Below are positions 1 to 6,224 of a stretch of DNA of 14,311 bases, one piece after another. Under the pieces are notes generated by a model. The model saw only the letters and a program-made list of their open reading frames with translations, ran no database searches and had not been told where the DNA came from. The translations under genes and the position numbers were made by a program. The DNA comes from DATAVB01 sp040414495 (GTDB lineage: Bacteria; Actinomycetota; Actinomycetes; Mycobacteriales; QHCD01), in assembly GCA_040414495.1 (NCBI GenBank), contig JBEDUI010000191.1, positions 1-14,311 of the forward strand, read 5' to 3'. Numbering within the stretch: the first letter of the stretch is position 1; every line of letters starts with the position of its first letter.

Positions 1-126
1 GAGCACGACGACCGGCTGCCGACCGCGCCGGCCGACCCGGCCTCGGTGGTCGAACTGGCCGACCGGTACGGCCTTGACCGGTCGGTGGACCGGCTGTTGC
101 GGGCGTTCAAGACGGCGGCCGGCTAA
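1..126 (+). CDS. C-terminal end of a probable 5'-3' exonuclease (5' truncated by window edge)
   Basis: Frame 1 is open from the first base to a TAA at 124-126 and gives 41 residues ending in VDRLLRAFKTAAG, with strong G/C third positions typical of coding DNA here. The piece is too short for a catalytic motif, so sequence alone supports only a C-terminal tail. The identity comes from position: in M. tuberculosis the plus-strand 5'-3' exonuclease gene Rv2090 faces the Rv2091c-helY-tatC-tatA-pafC-pafB block in the same way, and a short helical tail like VVELADRYGLDRSVDRLL fits the end of that protein. This family is homologous to the exonuclease domain of DNA polymerase I and acts on 5' ends and flaps. 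The gene is convergent with the tetR gene and ends 34 nt before a strong hairpin. That this is the end of a gene is fairly sure; the product is an inference. Confidence 0.6.
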   Translation, partial: EHDDRLPTAPADPASVVELADRYGLDRSVDRLLRAFKTAAG

Positions 127-205
127 CGCCTCGGTAAGGGGATCAGCGTTCTGTAATGCAGACAGGTGCGGCACCCGATCGGTGCCGCACCTGTCGTACG
201 CCTGG
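127..205. repeat. Left copy of a 77-79 bp direct repeat carrying a terminator
   Basis: This segment starts directly after the exonuclease stop codon and recurs in the same orientation at 1782-1858. Both copies start CGCCTCGGTAA, contain TCAGCGT and CTGTAA, then share a 45-nt block with only three differences (163, 176 and 193) that ends GTACGCCTGG. Weaker similarity continues for a few bases past each end. The two copies bracket the TetR/SDR pair. Confidence 0.8.
161..195. terminator. Bidirectional intrinsic-type terminator hairpin, left copy
   Basis: A perfect 15-bp stem (GACAGGTGCGGCACC at 161-175 pairs with 181-195) closes a 5-nt loop. No T-tract follows, which is common for actinobacterial terminators. 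It lies 34 nt after the exonuclease stop on the plus strand and 58 nt after the tetR stop on the minus strand, so it can end both transcripts. The second copy keeps the stem through a paired change (C163/G193 becomes A/T), which argues that the structure is selected. Confidence 0.78.
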
Positions 206-253
206 GATTTAGGGCGTGTCTGTCCAAAGCGCGGCGCCAGATGACGATCGCCT

Positions 254-853
254 TCAGGCTGTCGGTTGAGTCGCCGAGTGGTTCGGCAGGAGTTGAGCCG
301 CAAGCGATCGTGCCGTGGCGGTGAGTGCGGCCGTGTCCAACCCGGTCCGGCCCATGAACACGATCCCCTGTTGCGCGGCCAGGATGGCCCGCGCTAGTGC
401 GATCGGATCCGCTCCGGCCGGCACGTCGCCCTCGCGTTGGGCCCGGGCGACGCAGTCAGCGATCAGCGCGGTGGATGTCTCGTAGGTGCGGTGGGCGTGG
501 GCGAGGACTTCCGGATCGGCGTTACCGAGTTCGCAGGTGCTGTTGGCCATCAGGCAGCCACGCCGCGCGCCGGCGTCGATCGGCGCCTCGAGGAGCATGC
601 GTAGTGCGTCCACAGCTCGTGGAGCCTCGGCGAGGGCTTCCCGAAGATGGCTATGGCTGTCGTCGGTGTAGCTGTGCAGCGCCCGGAGGAAGAGCTGACG
701 CTTGTCGCCAAACGCTGCATAGAGGCTGCCTTTGCCCAGCCCGCTGACCCGCATCAGGTCTTCCAGCGAGGTCGCGGCGTAACCGGCGTCCCAGAACTGC
801 TCCCGGACGGCGCCCAGCACCTGCTTCTCGTCGAATGCTCGCGGACGTGCCAT
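254..853 (-). CDS. TetR/AcrR-family transcriptional repressor, divergent from SDR
   Basis: The 199-residue protein starting MARPRAFDEKQVLGAV has the length and layout of a TetR regulator. An N-terminal three-helix DNA-binding domain covers roughly residues 8-55, with the helix-turn-helix near 28-48 (LMRVSGLGKGSLYAAFGDK). A C-terminal ligand and dimer domain follows and carries RRGCLMANSTCELG (98-111), a pattern typical of regulators related to NemR and YezE-type repressors. Cysteines lie at 100, 107 and 134. The open frame runs much further upstream, but ATG at 853 is chosen because it restores the canonical TetR N-terminus and sits 7 nt after a good -10. The gene is divergent from the SDR gene across 105 nt that hold two palindromes, so autorepression and control of the SDR are expected. 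The inducer is unknown; a thiol-reactive or electrophilic signal is only a guess from the cysteines. Confidence 0.9.
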   Translation of the reverse strand: MARPRAFDEKQVLGAVREQFWDAGYAATSLEDLMRVSGLGKGSLYAAFGDKRQLFLRALHSYTDDSHSHLREALAEAPRAVDALRMLLEAPIDAGARRGCLMANSTCELGNADPEVLAHAHRTYETSTALIADCVARAQREGDVPAGADPIALARAILAAQQGIVFMGRTGLDTAALTATARSLAAQLLPNHSATQPTA

Positions 854-860
854 GCGAACC

Positions 861-889
861 AGAATAGAGATTCTTGACCGTTCGGTCCA
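861..889 (-). promoter_or_regulatory. Probable promoter of the divergent tetR gene, leaderless type
   Basis: On the minus strand TATTCT (866-861) fits a -10 element, and TGGACC (889-884) lies 17 nt upstream as a weak -35. The ATG at 853 begins 7 nt after the -10, so the transcript would start at or beside the start codon. No Shine-Dalgarno sequence is visible there, which agrees. The -35 lies inside the left TetR-type palindrome. Confidence 0.5.
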
Positions 890-921
890 CCATTCCTTAT
901 GGTGGACCGAGCGGTCAAGAA
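871..921. promoter_or_regulatory. Double TetR-type operator nested in a long inverted repeat
   Basis: Two 16-bp near-palindromes, TTGACCGTTCGGTCCA (874-889) and TGGACCGAGCGGTCAA (903-918), each hold GACCG-2-CGGTC. They are also inverted copies of each other: 22-nt arms (871-892 and 900-921) match with one mismatch around a 7-nt spacer. The centres are 29 bp apart. GACCGNNCGGTC-type sites are typical of TetR-family operators. The element lies between the divergent tetR and SDR starts, so a dimer at each site would cover both promoters. Confidence 0.82.
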
Positions 922-958
922 CTCCGTGGCACGTGGCAACTAGAGAAGTGGGAAGCAC

Positions 959-1702
959 ATGGGAAAGCTGGAGAACAAGGTGGCGATCGTGACCGGCGGA
1001 TCGCGAGGGATCGGCGCGGCGTCGGCGCTGGCGCTCGCTGACGAGGGCGCCGACGTCGCGATCAGCTACTCGTCCTCGGCGGATCGGGCCAAGGCCGTAG
1101 TCGCCGAGCTGGAGGCGAAGGGGGTGCGCGCGGCGGCCTTCCGGGCCGACCAGGCGGATGCGACGCAGGCGGCGGGCCTGATCCACAGCGTGGTCGAGCA
1201 GTTCGGAAAGCTGGACATTCTGGTCAACAACGCGGCAGTGGGTGGTGGCGGCGTCGTCGGCGAGCTCGTCGACCAGGCCGCCATCGATCGCCAGCTCGCC
1301 GTCAACTACACCAGCGTGGTGGCCGCGATCCAGGCGGCGCTGCCGTCGCTGCCCGATGGCGGGCGGATCGTCAGTATCAGCTCGGGTGTGGGAACGCGGG
1401 CGGGTTTCACTGGGATGGCGTATTACACAGCAACGAAGTCGGCCCTCGAGGGCTTCAGCCGGGGCGCAGCCCGCGATCTGGCGCACCGGGGCATCACGGT
1501 CAACGTCATCCAGCCCGGGTTCGTAGACACCGAAGGAAACCCCGCCGACGGCCCGGCCGCGGCCATGTTCCTCCCGACAGCGGCGATGGGGCGGTACGGC
1601 AGGCCGGAGGAGATCGCCGCGGGCGTTGTCTTCCTCGCCAGCCCGCAGGCCTCCTACGTCACCGGCGCAGTGCTGAGCATCGACGGCGGATACGGCGCAT
1701 AG
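959..1702 (+). CDS. Classical short-chain dehydrogenase/reductase (SDR)
   Basis: The 247-residue product is a full-length classical SDR of the FabG-like type. The cofactor motif TGGSRGIG is at 12-19, NNAA at 90-93, the structural Asn in VNYTS at 116, Ser at 141/142 and the catalytic YTATK at 156-160. The C-terminus has the usual SIDGG. Strand beta-2 ends in YSSS with no acidic residue, which favours NADP(H) over NAD(H) (inference from the family). ATG at 959 is preceded by GGGAAG and gives the standard N-terminus. The enzyme should be cytosolic and reduce or oxidise a carbonyl/alcohol substrate that cannot be named from sequence. It shares an operator region with the divergent tetR, so induction by the regulator's ligand, possibly the substrate or a related toxic carbonyl, is likely. 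Its transcript would end at the hairpin 112 nt downstream. Confidence 0.93.
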   Translation: MGKLENKVAIVTGGSRGIGAASALALADEGADVAISYSSSADRAKAVVAELEAKGVRAAAFRADQADATQAAGLIHSVVEQFGKLDILVNNAAVGGGGVVGELVDQAAIDRQLAVNYTSVVAAIQAALPSLPDGGRIVSISSGVGTRAGFTGMAYYTATKSALEGFSRGAARDLAHRGITVNVIQPGFVDTEGNPADGPAAAMFLPTAAMGRYGRPEEIAAGVVFLASPQASYVTGAVLSIDGGYGA

Positions 1703-1781
1703 CACGATCGCGCAGCTGACGGCGGGCGGCGACGGACAGCAGTAGCTGATCCACCATCTCGTTGACGCGCGCCGCCACCGC

Positions 1782-1858
1782 CGCCTCGGTAAAACTCAGC
1801 GTCCTGTAACACGGAAAGGTGCGGCACCAGATCGGTGCCGCACCTTTCGTACGCCTGG
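1782..1858. repeat. Right copy of the terminator-bearing direct repeat
   Basis: This is the second copy of the element at 127-205. It ends 4 nt before the stop codon of the minus-strand DUF4333 gene. The hairpin block is nearly identical to the left copy (42 of 45 positions), while the roughly 33 nt before it are more diverged and carry a small gap. Together the copies look like one ancestral spacer between convergent exonuclease and DUF4333 genes, now present on both sides of the TetR/SDR pair. Confidence 0.8.
1814..1848. terminator. Bidirectional intrinsic-type terminator hairpin, right copy
   Basis: A perfect 15-bp stem (GAAAGGTGCGGCACC at 1814-1828 with 1834-1848) closes a 5-nt loop. It lies 14 nt after the DUF4333 stop on the minus strand and 111 nt after the SDR stop on the plus strand. 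It differs from the left copy by one compensated pair and one loop base. Confidence 0.78.
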
Positions 1859-1862
1859 CGGG

Positions 1863-3110
1863 TTAGTTTCCGCCGCTCTGCTGGGGCTGCCAGGTGTAGT
1901 CGCCGTCGTTGGACGTGACCTTGATCTTGATCGTGGTGTTGCCGGCGTGGCAGTCGAAGGTCTTGCCCTTCTTGACTTCCTCGTTCTTCGGGCAGGTGAC
2001 CTTGCCCAAGGACTTGCCCTGCTGGCTGTTCTGGATGTCCTGCGCCATCTTCGTGTTGTCGAAGACGGTCTTCTTGAACACCGTCAACAGCAGCACGACC
2101 ACGACCGCGGCGATGACAACGACCACGCCGCCGCTGATGCCGAAGATCATGCCCTTTTTCGACTTGGGCTGCTGGGCCTGGCTCCAGTCCTGCTGTTGAC
2201 CGCCGTACGGCTGTTGGCCGTACCCGGGCTGCTGACCGTACTGCTGGGCCGGTGCGCCGTACCCCGGCTGCTGCGCGTACGCCTGCTGCCCGCTCGGATA
2301 GCCCTGCTGCTGGCCGTAATCCTGCTGCCCGTACTGCGGCTGCTGACCGTACTGCTGGCTGTAGTCAGGCTGACCGTAGGCCGGAGCCGCCGGCTGCTGG
2401 CCGCTCGGGTACCCCTGCTGCTGGCCATACTGCGGCTGCTGCCCGTACCCGGGCTGCTGGCCGTAATCCTGCTGTTGGCCATAGCCCGGCTGCTGACCGT
2501 ACTGCGGCTGGCCGTAACCCGGCGCGGCCGGCTGCTGCCCGCTCGGATACCCGGGCTGCTGCCCGCTCGGGTAACCCGGCTGTTGCTGCGCATATGGCTG
2601 CTGCCCGCTCGGATACCCGGGCTGCTGACCGTACTGCTGCTGACCGTAGTCAGGCTGGCCCTGGCCCTGGCCGTAATCGGCGGGCTGGCCGTATGCCTGC
2701 TGGCTATAGTCCTGCGGCTGTTGACCGAAGTCCTGTTGCTGTTGACCGAAGTCCTGTTGCTGGGTCTGATCCGGCTGCTGGCCGTAGTCGGGCTGGGCCT
2801 GCCCCGGCTGCTGGCCGTGCTGCTGCGGCTGCTGACCGCTCGGGTACCCACCCTGCGGGTCGTTCGGGTTCTCGCCACCCTGGTTAGGTTGCATGCCCGT
2901 AGCTCCTGTCGACTGATTTGTGGGCGGACCCAATGGGGCATTTCCCGCCGGGTTGTCCAGTAACACCGTATTGCCATCAGTTGACCCGCTCTGCGGCGGT
3001 GTCGATGGCGAGCCCTCTGACGTCGGTGCCGCATCCGACAAGGTGGTCCCGCACCGGGTACAGATGCGGGCGCCCGCAGAGTTGGCCAGTCCACAAATCG
3101 GACAGGTCAC
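1863..3110 (-). CDS. Zinc-ribbon, Tyr/Gly/Gln-rich, single-pass membrane protein with DUF4333 domain
   Basis: The chosen GTG start (3110) follows GGAGGAGG by 5 nt and places a zinc ribbon at the extreme N-terminus: CPIC at 3-6 and CTRC at 17-20. A GTG one codon upstream is also possible; the frame stays open far upstream without a better ribosome site. The 415 residues continue with a Ser/Pro/Thr linker (27-85), a low-complexity Gln/Tyr/Gly/Pro region (about 86-313) with six YPSGQQ units, a basic PKSKKG stop, one transmembrane helix (about 321-345) and an extracytoplasmic DUF4333-like domain (350-408) with Cys373 and Cys387 that could form a disulfide. The ribbon and repeats should face the cytoplasm. 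Function is unknown; position matches the M. tuberculosis membrane protein gene Rv2091c between the exonuclease and helY. The 250 nt before it hold no gene and no promoter that I can define. Confidence 0.85.
   Translation of the reverse strand: MTCPICGLANSAGARICTRCGTTLSDAAPTSEGSPSTPPQSGSTDGNTVLLDNPAGNAPLGPPTNQSTGATGMQPNQGGENPNDPQGGYPSGQQPQQHGQQPGQAQPDYGQQPDQTQQQDFGQQQQDFGQQPQDYSQQAYGQPADYGQGQGQPDYGQQQYGQQPGYPSGQQPYAQQQPGYPSGQQPGYPSGQQPAAPGYGQPQYGQQPGYGQQQDYGQQPGYGQQPQYGQQQGYPSGQQPAAPAYGQPDYSQQYGQQPQYGQQDYGQQQGYPSGQQAYAQQPGYGAPAQQYGQQPGYGQQPYGGQQQDWSQAQQPKSKKGMIFGISGGVVVVIAAVVVVLLLTVFKKTVFDNTKMAQDIQNSQQGKSLGKVTCPKNEEVKKGKTFDCHAGNTTIKIKVTSNDGDYTWQPQQSGGN
2172..2855 (-). repeat. Degenerate tandem repeats encoding a Tyr/Gly/Gln-rich low-complexity region
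   Basis: Short units coding for YGQQ, PGYGQQ, DYGQQ and YPSGQQ repeat about 230 residues long inside the DUF4333 gene. The DNA shows many variants of CTGCTGGCCGTA and GCTGCTGCCCGCTCGG. Synonymous variation between units indicates protein-level repetition rather than a recent microsatellite burst. Such tracts expand and contract by slippage, so length differences between strains are expected. Confidence 0.85.
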
Positions 3111-3335
3111 CACGACCTCCTCCGGTCGACCCCGTCGTTCGGTCCGGCTCCGTTCGGCGCCGTCACTTGTTGATGCAGTATTCCGGCAGTGTCGGACGTT
3201 TCCGCCCGCACCACCAGTGGTCATCGTGCCATTGCGTCGGAACATTGTGGCGTATCGGTACGCGGTACGTCCGCTGTACCCCATGGTGTCGCCTATCACC
3301 GACGCCCGGACCGTGACGCTGAGTTCCCGCGCAGG

Positions 3336-3358
3336 CCGGTCTCGACCAGGAGAACCGG
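3336..3358 (-). terminator. Weak hairpin just after helY, possible terminator
   Basis: CCGGTCTC (3336-3343) pairs with GAG-A-ACCGG (3350-3358) with one bulged A and a 6-nt loop, directly after the helY stop on the minus strand. It is short and has no T-tract. It may be a terminator, a transcript-end stabiliser, or chance in GC-rich DNA. Confidence 0.35.
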
Positions 3359-3360
3359 AC

Positions 3361-6063
3361 TTAGCCGGTGGTGTTGGCAGCAACCACGCCACGGCGGACC
3401 GCGGCTACCGCCTCGCGGGCCCGGGCGCCGACGCGACCACCGGCGACGCCACCGATCTGGTCGAGCAAGTCGATCAGCTGCTTGCACCAGCGCACGAAGT
3501 CACCGGCCGAAAGCTGCTCCTCGACACCGGATGCGTCCAGCGCCTGTTCGAGCCGCTCGCCACGCGCCCAGCGGTAGGCCGGCCAGGCGAAGCCGGCGTC
3601 GGGTTCGCGGGTGCGGTTCATGCCGCGATCGGACTCGTCGGCCGCCAACTCCGACCACAGTCGTACGGTCTCGTCCAACGCCGCCCGGATCGCGGCCGGC
3701 ACCCGGGGTGCGCCCCGCTCCCCCTGCCGCGGCTCGTAGACCAGCGTCGATACGACCGCCGCCAGCCCGGCCGCGTCCAGGTCCTCCCAGGTCCCGGCCC
3801 GCAGGCATTCGGCCACCACCAGGTCGCTTTCGGACCAGATCCGGGCCAGCCGGCGGCCGTCGGCGCTGGCCCGCTCGCCATCGAGGTAGCCACGATCGGC
3901 CAGCAACGCGCAGACCCGGTCGAACGTGCGGGCCAGCGAGTGGGTCCGGCCCTCGACCCGACGCCGCAGCTGCTCGGTCTCCTGATTCAGCCGGTAGTGC
4001 CGCTCCGCCCAGCGGGCGTGTTCCTCCCGGTCGGCGCAGCCGTGGCACGGGTGGCGGCGCAGCTGCGCCCGCAATGCGGTGATCTCCTCGTCTTCGGCGC
4101 GAGGCCGCTTGCCCTGACGACGCGGCGTTTCGGGCAGATCGAGGTTACGCAGGCTCGAGGCCAGGTCTCGTCGGCTACGGGCCGAGCGCAGTTCGAACGA
4201 CTGCGGAATCCGCAGCTTGGCCAGCGGCTCGACCGGGGTCGGTACGTCGATCGCCGAGAGGCGGTGCACCCGGCGGTCCATGGTCAGTACGGTCGGGGCG
4301 GCCGGATCCAGCTTCGAGCCGCGACCGAGGTCCACCACGACGGCGATGCCGGCCCGCCGCCCGGCCGGAACCCGGATCACGTCGCCGACGCGGAGTCGTT
4401 CCAACGACTCGGCCGCCGCCGCCCGGCGGGAGGCCGCGCCGGCCCGGGCCAGCGCCTTCTCCCGGTCCGAGACCGCGCGCCGCAGCCTGGCGTACTCGGC
4501 GAAATCACCCAGGTGACAGTTCATCGCCTCGGCGTATCCGGCCAGCGCCTCCTCGTTGCGTTGGATCTGCCGGGCCAGCCCGACCACGGCCCGGTCGGCC
4601 TGGAACTGGGCGAACGAGGATTCCAGCAGCGAGCGCGCCTCGTCCCGGCCGATCTGGTCGACCAGGTTGACGGCCATGTTGTACGAGGGCCGGAACGAGG
4701 ACCGCAGCGGATAGGTCCGGGTGGACGCCAGGCCGGCGACCTGGGCCGGGTCCACGCCGGCCGTCCACAGCACGACCGCGTGGCCCTCCACGTCAATGCC
4801 GCGCCGCCCGGCCCGCCCGGTCAGCTGGGTGTACTCGCCGGGCGTGAGGTCCGCGTGCGTCTCGCCGTTGTACTTCACCAGCCGTTCCAGGACCACCGAC
4901 CGGGCCGGCAGGTTGATGCCCAGCGCCAGGGTCTCGGTGGCGTACACGACCTTCACCAGACCTCGTACGAACAGGTCCTCGGCGGTCTCCTTGAACGCCG
5001 GGATCAGGCCGGCGTGGTGCGCGGCGATGCCGTGTTCGAGCGCGTCCCGCCATTCCCAGTACCCGAGCACCGGCAGGTCTTCGCTGGGCAGGTCGGCGGT
5101 GTGTTGGTCGACGATGGCGCGGATCTCGGCCCGCTCCTCCGGCGTGGTCAGGTTCAGCCCGCCGGCGATGCCCCGGGCTACCGCCGCGTCGCAACCGGCC
5201 CGGCTGAAGATGAAGATGATCGCCGGCAGCAGGCCCTCGTGGTCGAGCCGCTCGACCACGTCGACCCGGTCCGGCGGGCGCGGCCGCCGTGGGGCCGGCC
5301 GACCGCGGCGGCGCGGAGCCTGCCATTCCAGCCGGCGTTCCTGTTCCCGGATCGCGGCCAGCAGGTCCGGGTCGACTTCCAACGTGGCCGGATCGGCGAA
5401 CAGGTCGTACATCCGCCGCCCGACCATCAGGTGCTGCCAGAGCGGAACCGGCCGGGTCTCGGTCACCACGACCCGGGTGTGCCCGCGCACCGTCACCAGC
5501 CAGTCGGCGAATTCCTCGGCGTTGCTGACCGTCGCCGACAGCGAGACCAGTCGCACCGCGGCCGGCAGGTGGATGATGACCTCTTCCCAGACCGCGCCAC
5601 GGAACTTGTCGGCCAGGTAGTGCACCTCGTCCATCACGACGAACCCGAGACCGTCCAAGGCGGACGACCCGGCGTACAGCATGTTGCGCAGCACCTCGGT
5701 CGTCATCACGACCACCGGGGCGTCCCCGTTGATGGCGTTGTCGCCGGTGAGCAGGCCGACGTTGGCCGCGCCGTGCCGCTCGATCAGGTCGGCGTACTTC
5801 TGGTTGGACAACGCCTTGATCGGCGTGGTGTAGAAGCATTTACGGCCCTCGCGCAGGGCCAGGTGGACCGCGAACTCACCGACGACGGTCTTGCCGGCGC
5901 CGGTCGGTGCGCAGACCAGCACGCCCTCGCCGTCCTCGACCGCCTCACAGGCCTCGATCTGGAACGGGTCGAGCTCGAAGCCGTACCCGCCGGCGAAGTC
6001 GGTGAGCGCAGGATGCGCGGCGCGGCGCCGAGCCGCGGTATAGCGCTGAGCGGGGGCGGTCAT
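3361..6063 (-). CDS. helY: Ski2-like DExH-box RNA helicase HelY (Mtr4/Dob1 family)
   Basis: The 900-residue protein has all superfamily-2 motifs in order: Walker A APTGAGKT (52-59), TPIKALSNQKY (80-90), TTEVLRN (121-127), Walker B with the family DEVH box (145-148), SAT (176-178), the second RecA-domain strand AIIFIFSR (281-288), HHAGL (349-353) and motif VI QLTGRAGRRGID (413-424). A basic insert (about 250-265) lies between the RecA domains. The C-terminal part holds an SH3-like region near 550-600, a Cys-rich CHGC patch (about 668) and a DSHCT-type helical domain at the end. Length and motifs fit actinobacterial HelY, an ATP-dependent RNA unwinding enzyme thought to act in RNA processing or decay. 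ATG at 6063 is the only sensible start; an AGGA lies upstream. Position between tatC/lipid kinase and the DUF4333 gene matches M. tuberculosis helY. Confidence 0.96.
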   Translation of the reverse strand: MTAPAQRYTAARRRAAHPALTDFAGGYGFELDPFQIEACEAVEDGEGVLVCAPTGAGKTVVGEFAVHLALREGRKCFYTTPIKALSNQKYADLIERHGAANVGLLTGDNAINGDAPVVVMTTEVLRNMLYAGSSALDGLGFVVMDEVHYLADKFRGAVWEEVIIHLPAAVRLVSLSATVSNAEEFADWLVTVRGHTRVVVTETRPVPLWQHLMVGRRMYDLFADPATLEVDPDLLAAIREQERRLEWQAPRRRGRPAPRRPRPPDRVDVVERLDHEGLLPAIIFIFSRAGCDAAVARGIAGGLNLTTPEERAEIRAIVDQHTADLPSEDLPVLGYWEWRDALEHGIAAHHAGLIPAFKETAEDLFVRGLVKVVYATETLALGINLPARSVVLERLVKYNGETHADLTPGEYTQLTGRAGRRGIDVEGHAVVLWTAGVDPAQVAGLASTRTYPLRSSFRPSYNMAVNLVDQIGRDEARSLLESSFAQFQADRAVVGLARQIQRNEEALAGYAEAMNCHLGDFAEYARLRRAVSDREKALARAGAASRRAAAAESLERLRVGDVIRVPAGRRAGIAVVVDLGRGSKLDPAAPTVLTMDRRVHRLSAIDVPTPVEPLAKLRIPQSFELRSARSRRDLASSLRNLDLPETPRRQGKRPRAEDEEITALRAQLRRHPCHGCADREEHARWAERHYRLNQETEQLRRRVEGRTHSLARTFDRVCALLADRGYLDGERASADGRRLARIWSESDLVVAECLRAGTWEDLDAAGLAAVVSTLVYEPRQGERGAPRVPAAIRAALDETVRLWSELAADESDRGMNRTREPDAGFAWPAYRWARGERLEQALDASGVEEQLSAGDFVRWCKQLIDLLDQIGGVAGGRVGARAREAVAAVRRGVVAANTTG

Positions 6064-6140
6064 GCCACGAGTCCTGTCGGCAGGTCGACTGCGGAATCTT
6101 CGACTGCGTGCCGCGCCATGCCCCCAGGCTACGGCAGCGC

Positions 6141-6171
6141 CCCGACATGTCCGGGATCTGGCGATGTCGGG
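6141..6171 (-). promoter_or_regulatory. Inverted repeat between the lipid kinase gene and helY
   Basis: CCCGACAT (6141-6148) pairs with ATGTCGGG (6164-6171) around 15 nt, and the left arm also belongs to the 8-bp palindrome GACATGTC (6144-6151). It lies in the 161-nt gap after the lipid kinase stop and before helY. It could be a terminator or attenuator that separates helY from the upstream genes, or a protein binding site. No T-tract follows. Confidence 0.4.
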
Positions 6172-6224
6172 CCGCCGAAACGCGTCTTCCCCGTCGTCGT
6201 AGTCGGCGCGGGTCGCGATTCAGC

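Noticed and set aside
207..250. GGGCGTGTCTGTCC resembling an insertion sequence end
   Set aside because: No matching inverted end was found near 1703-1785 and there is no transposase fragment or clear target duplication.
854..1705. Upstream extension of the tetR frame into a 483-residue open frame
   Set aside because: It runs antisense through the SDR gene; the TetR fold begins exactly at 853 and the extension has no domain or ribosome site.
1703..1786. Possible remnant of another gene on the minus strand (frame reading VNEMVDQLLLSVAARRQL)
   Set aside because: It is open and helical-looking, like a regulator C-terminus, but only about 30 codons long with no start, and chance open frames are common at this GC content.
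2172..2855. Possible CRISPR-like or satellite array
   Set aside because: Units are short, irregular, codon-phased and without unique spacers; they encode a continuous low-complexity protein region.
1947..2963. Plus-strand Leu/Arg/Val-rich frame opposite the DUF4333 gene
   Set aside because: Its repeats mirror the Tyr/Gly/Gln codons on the other strand; no start signal or membrane-protein logic supports it.
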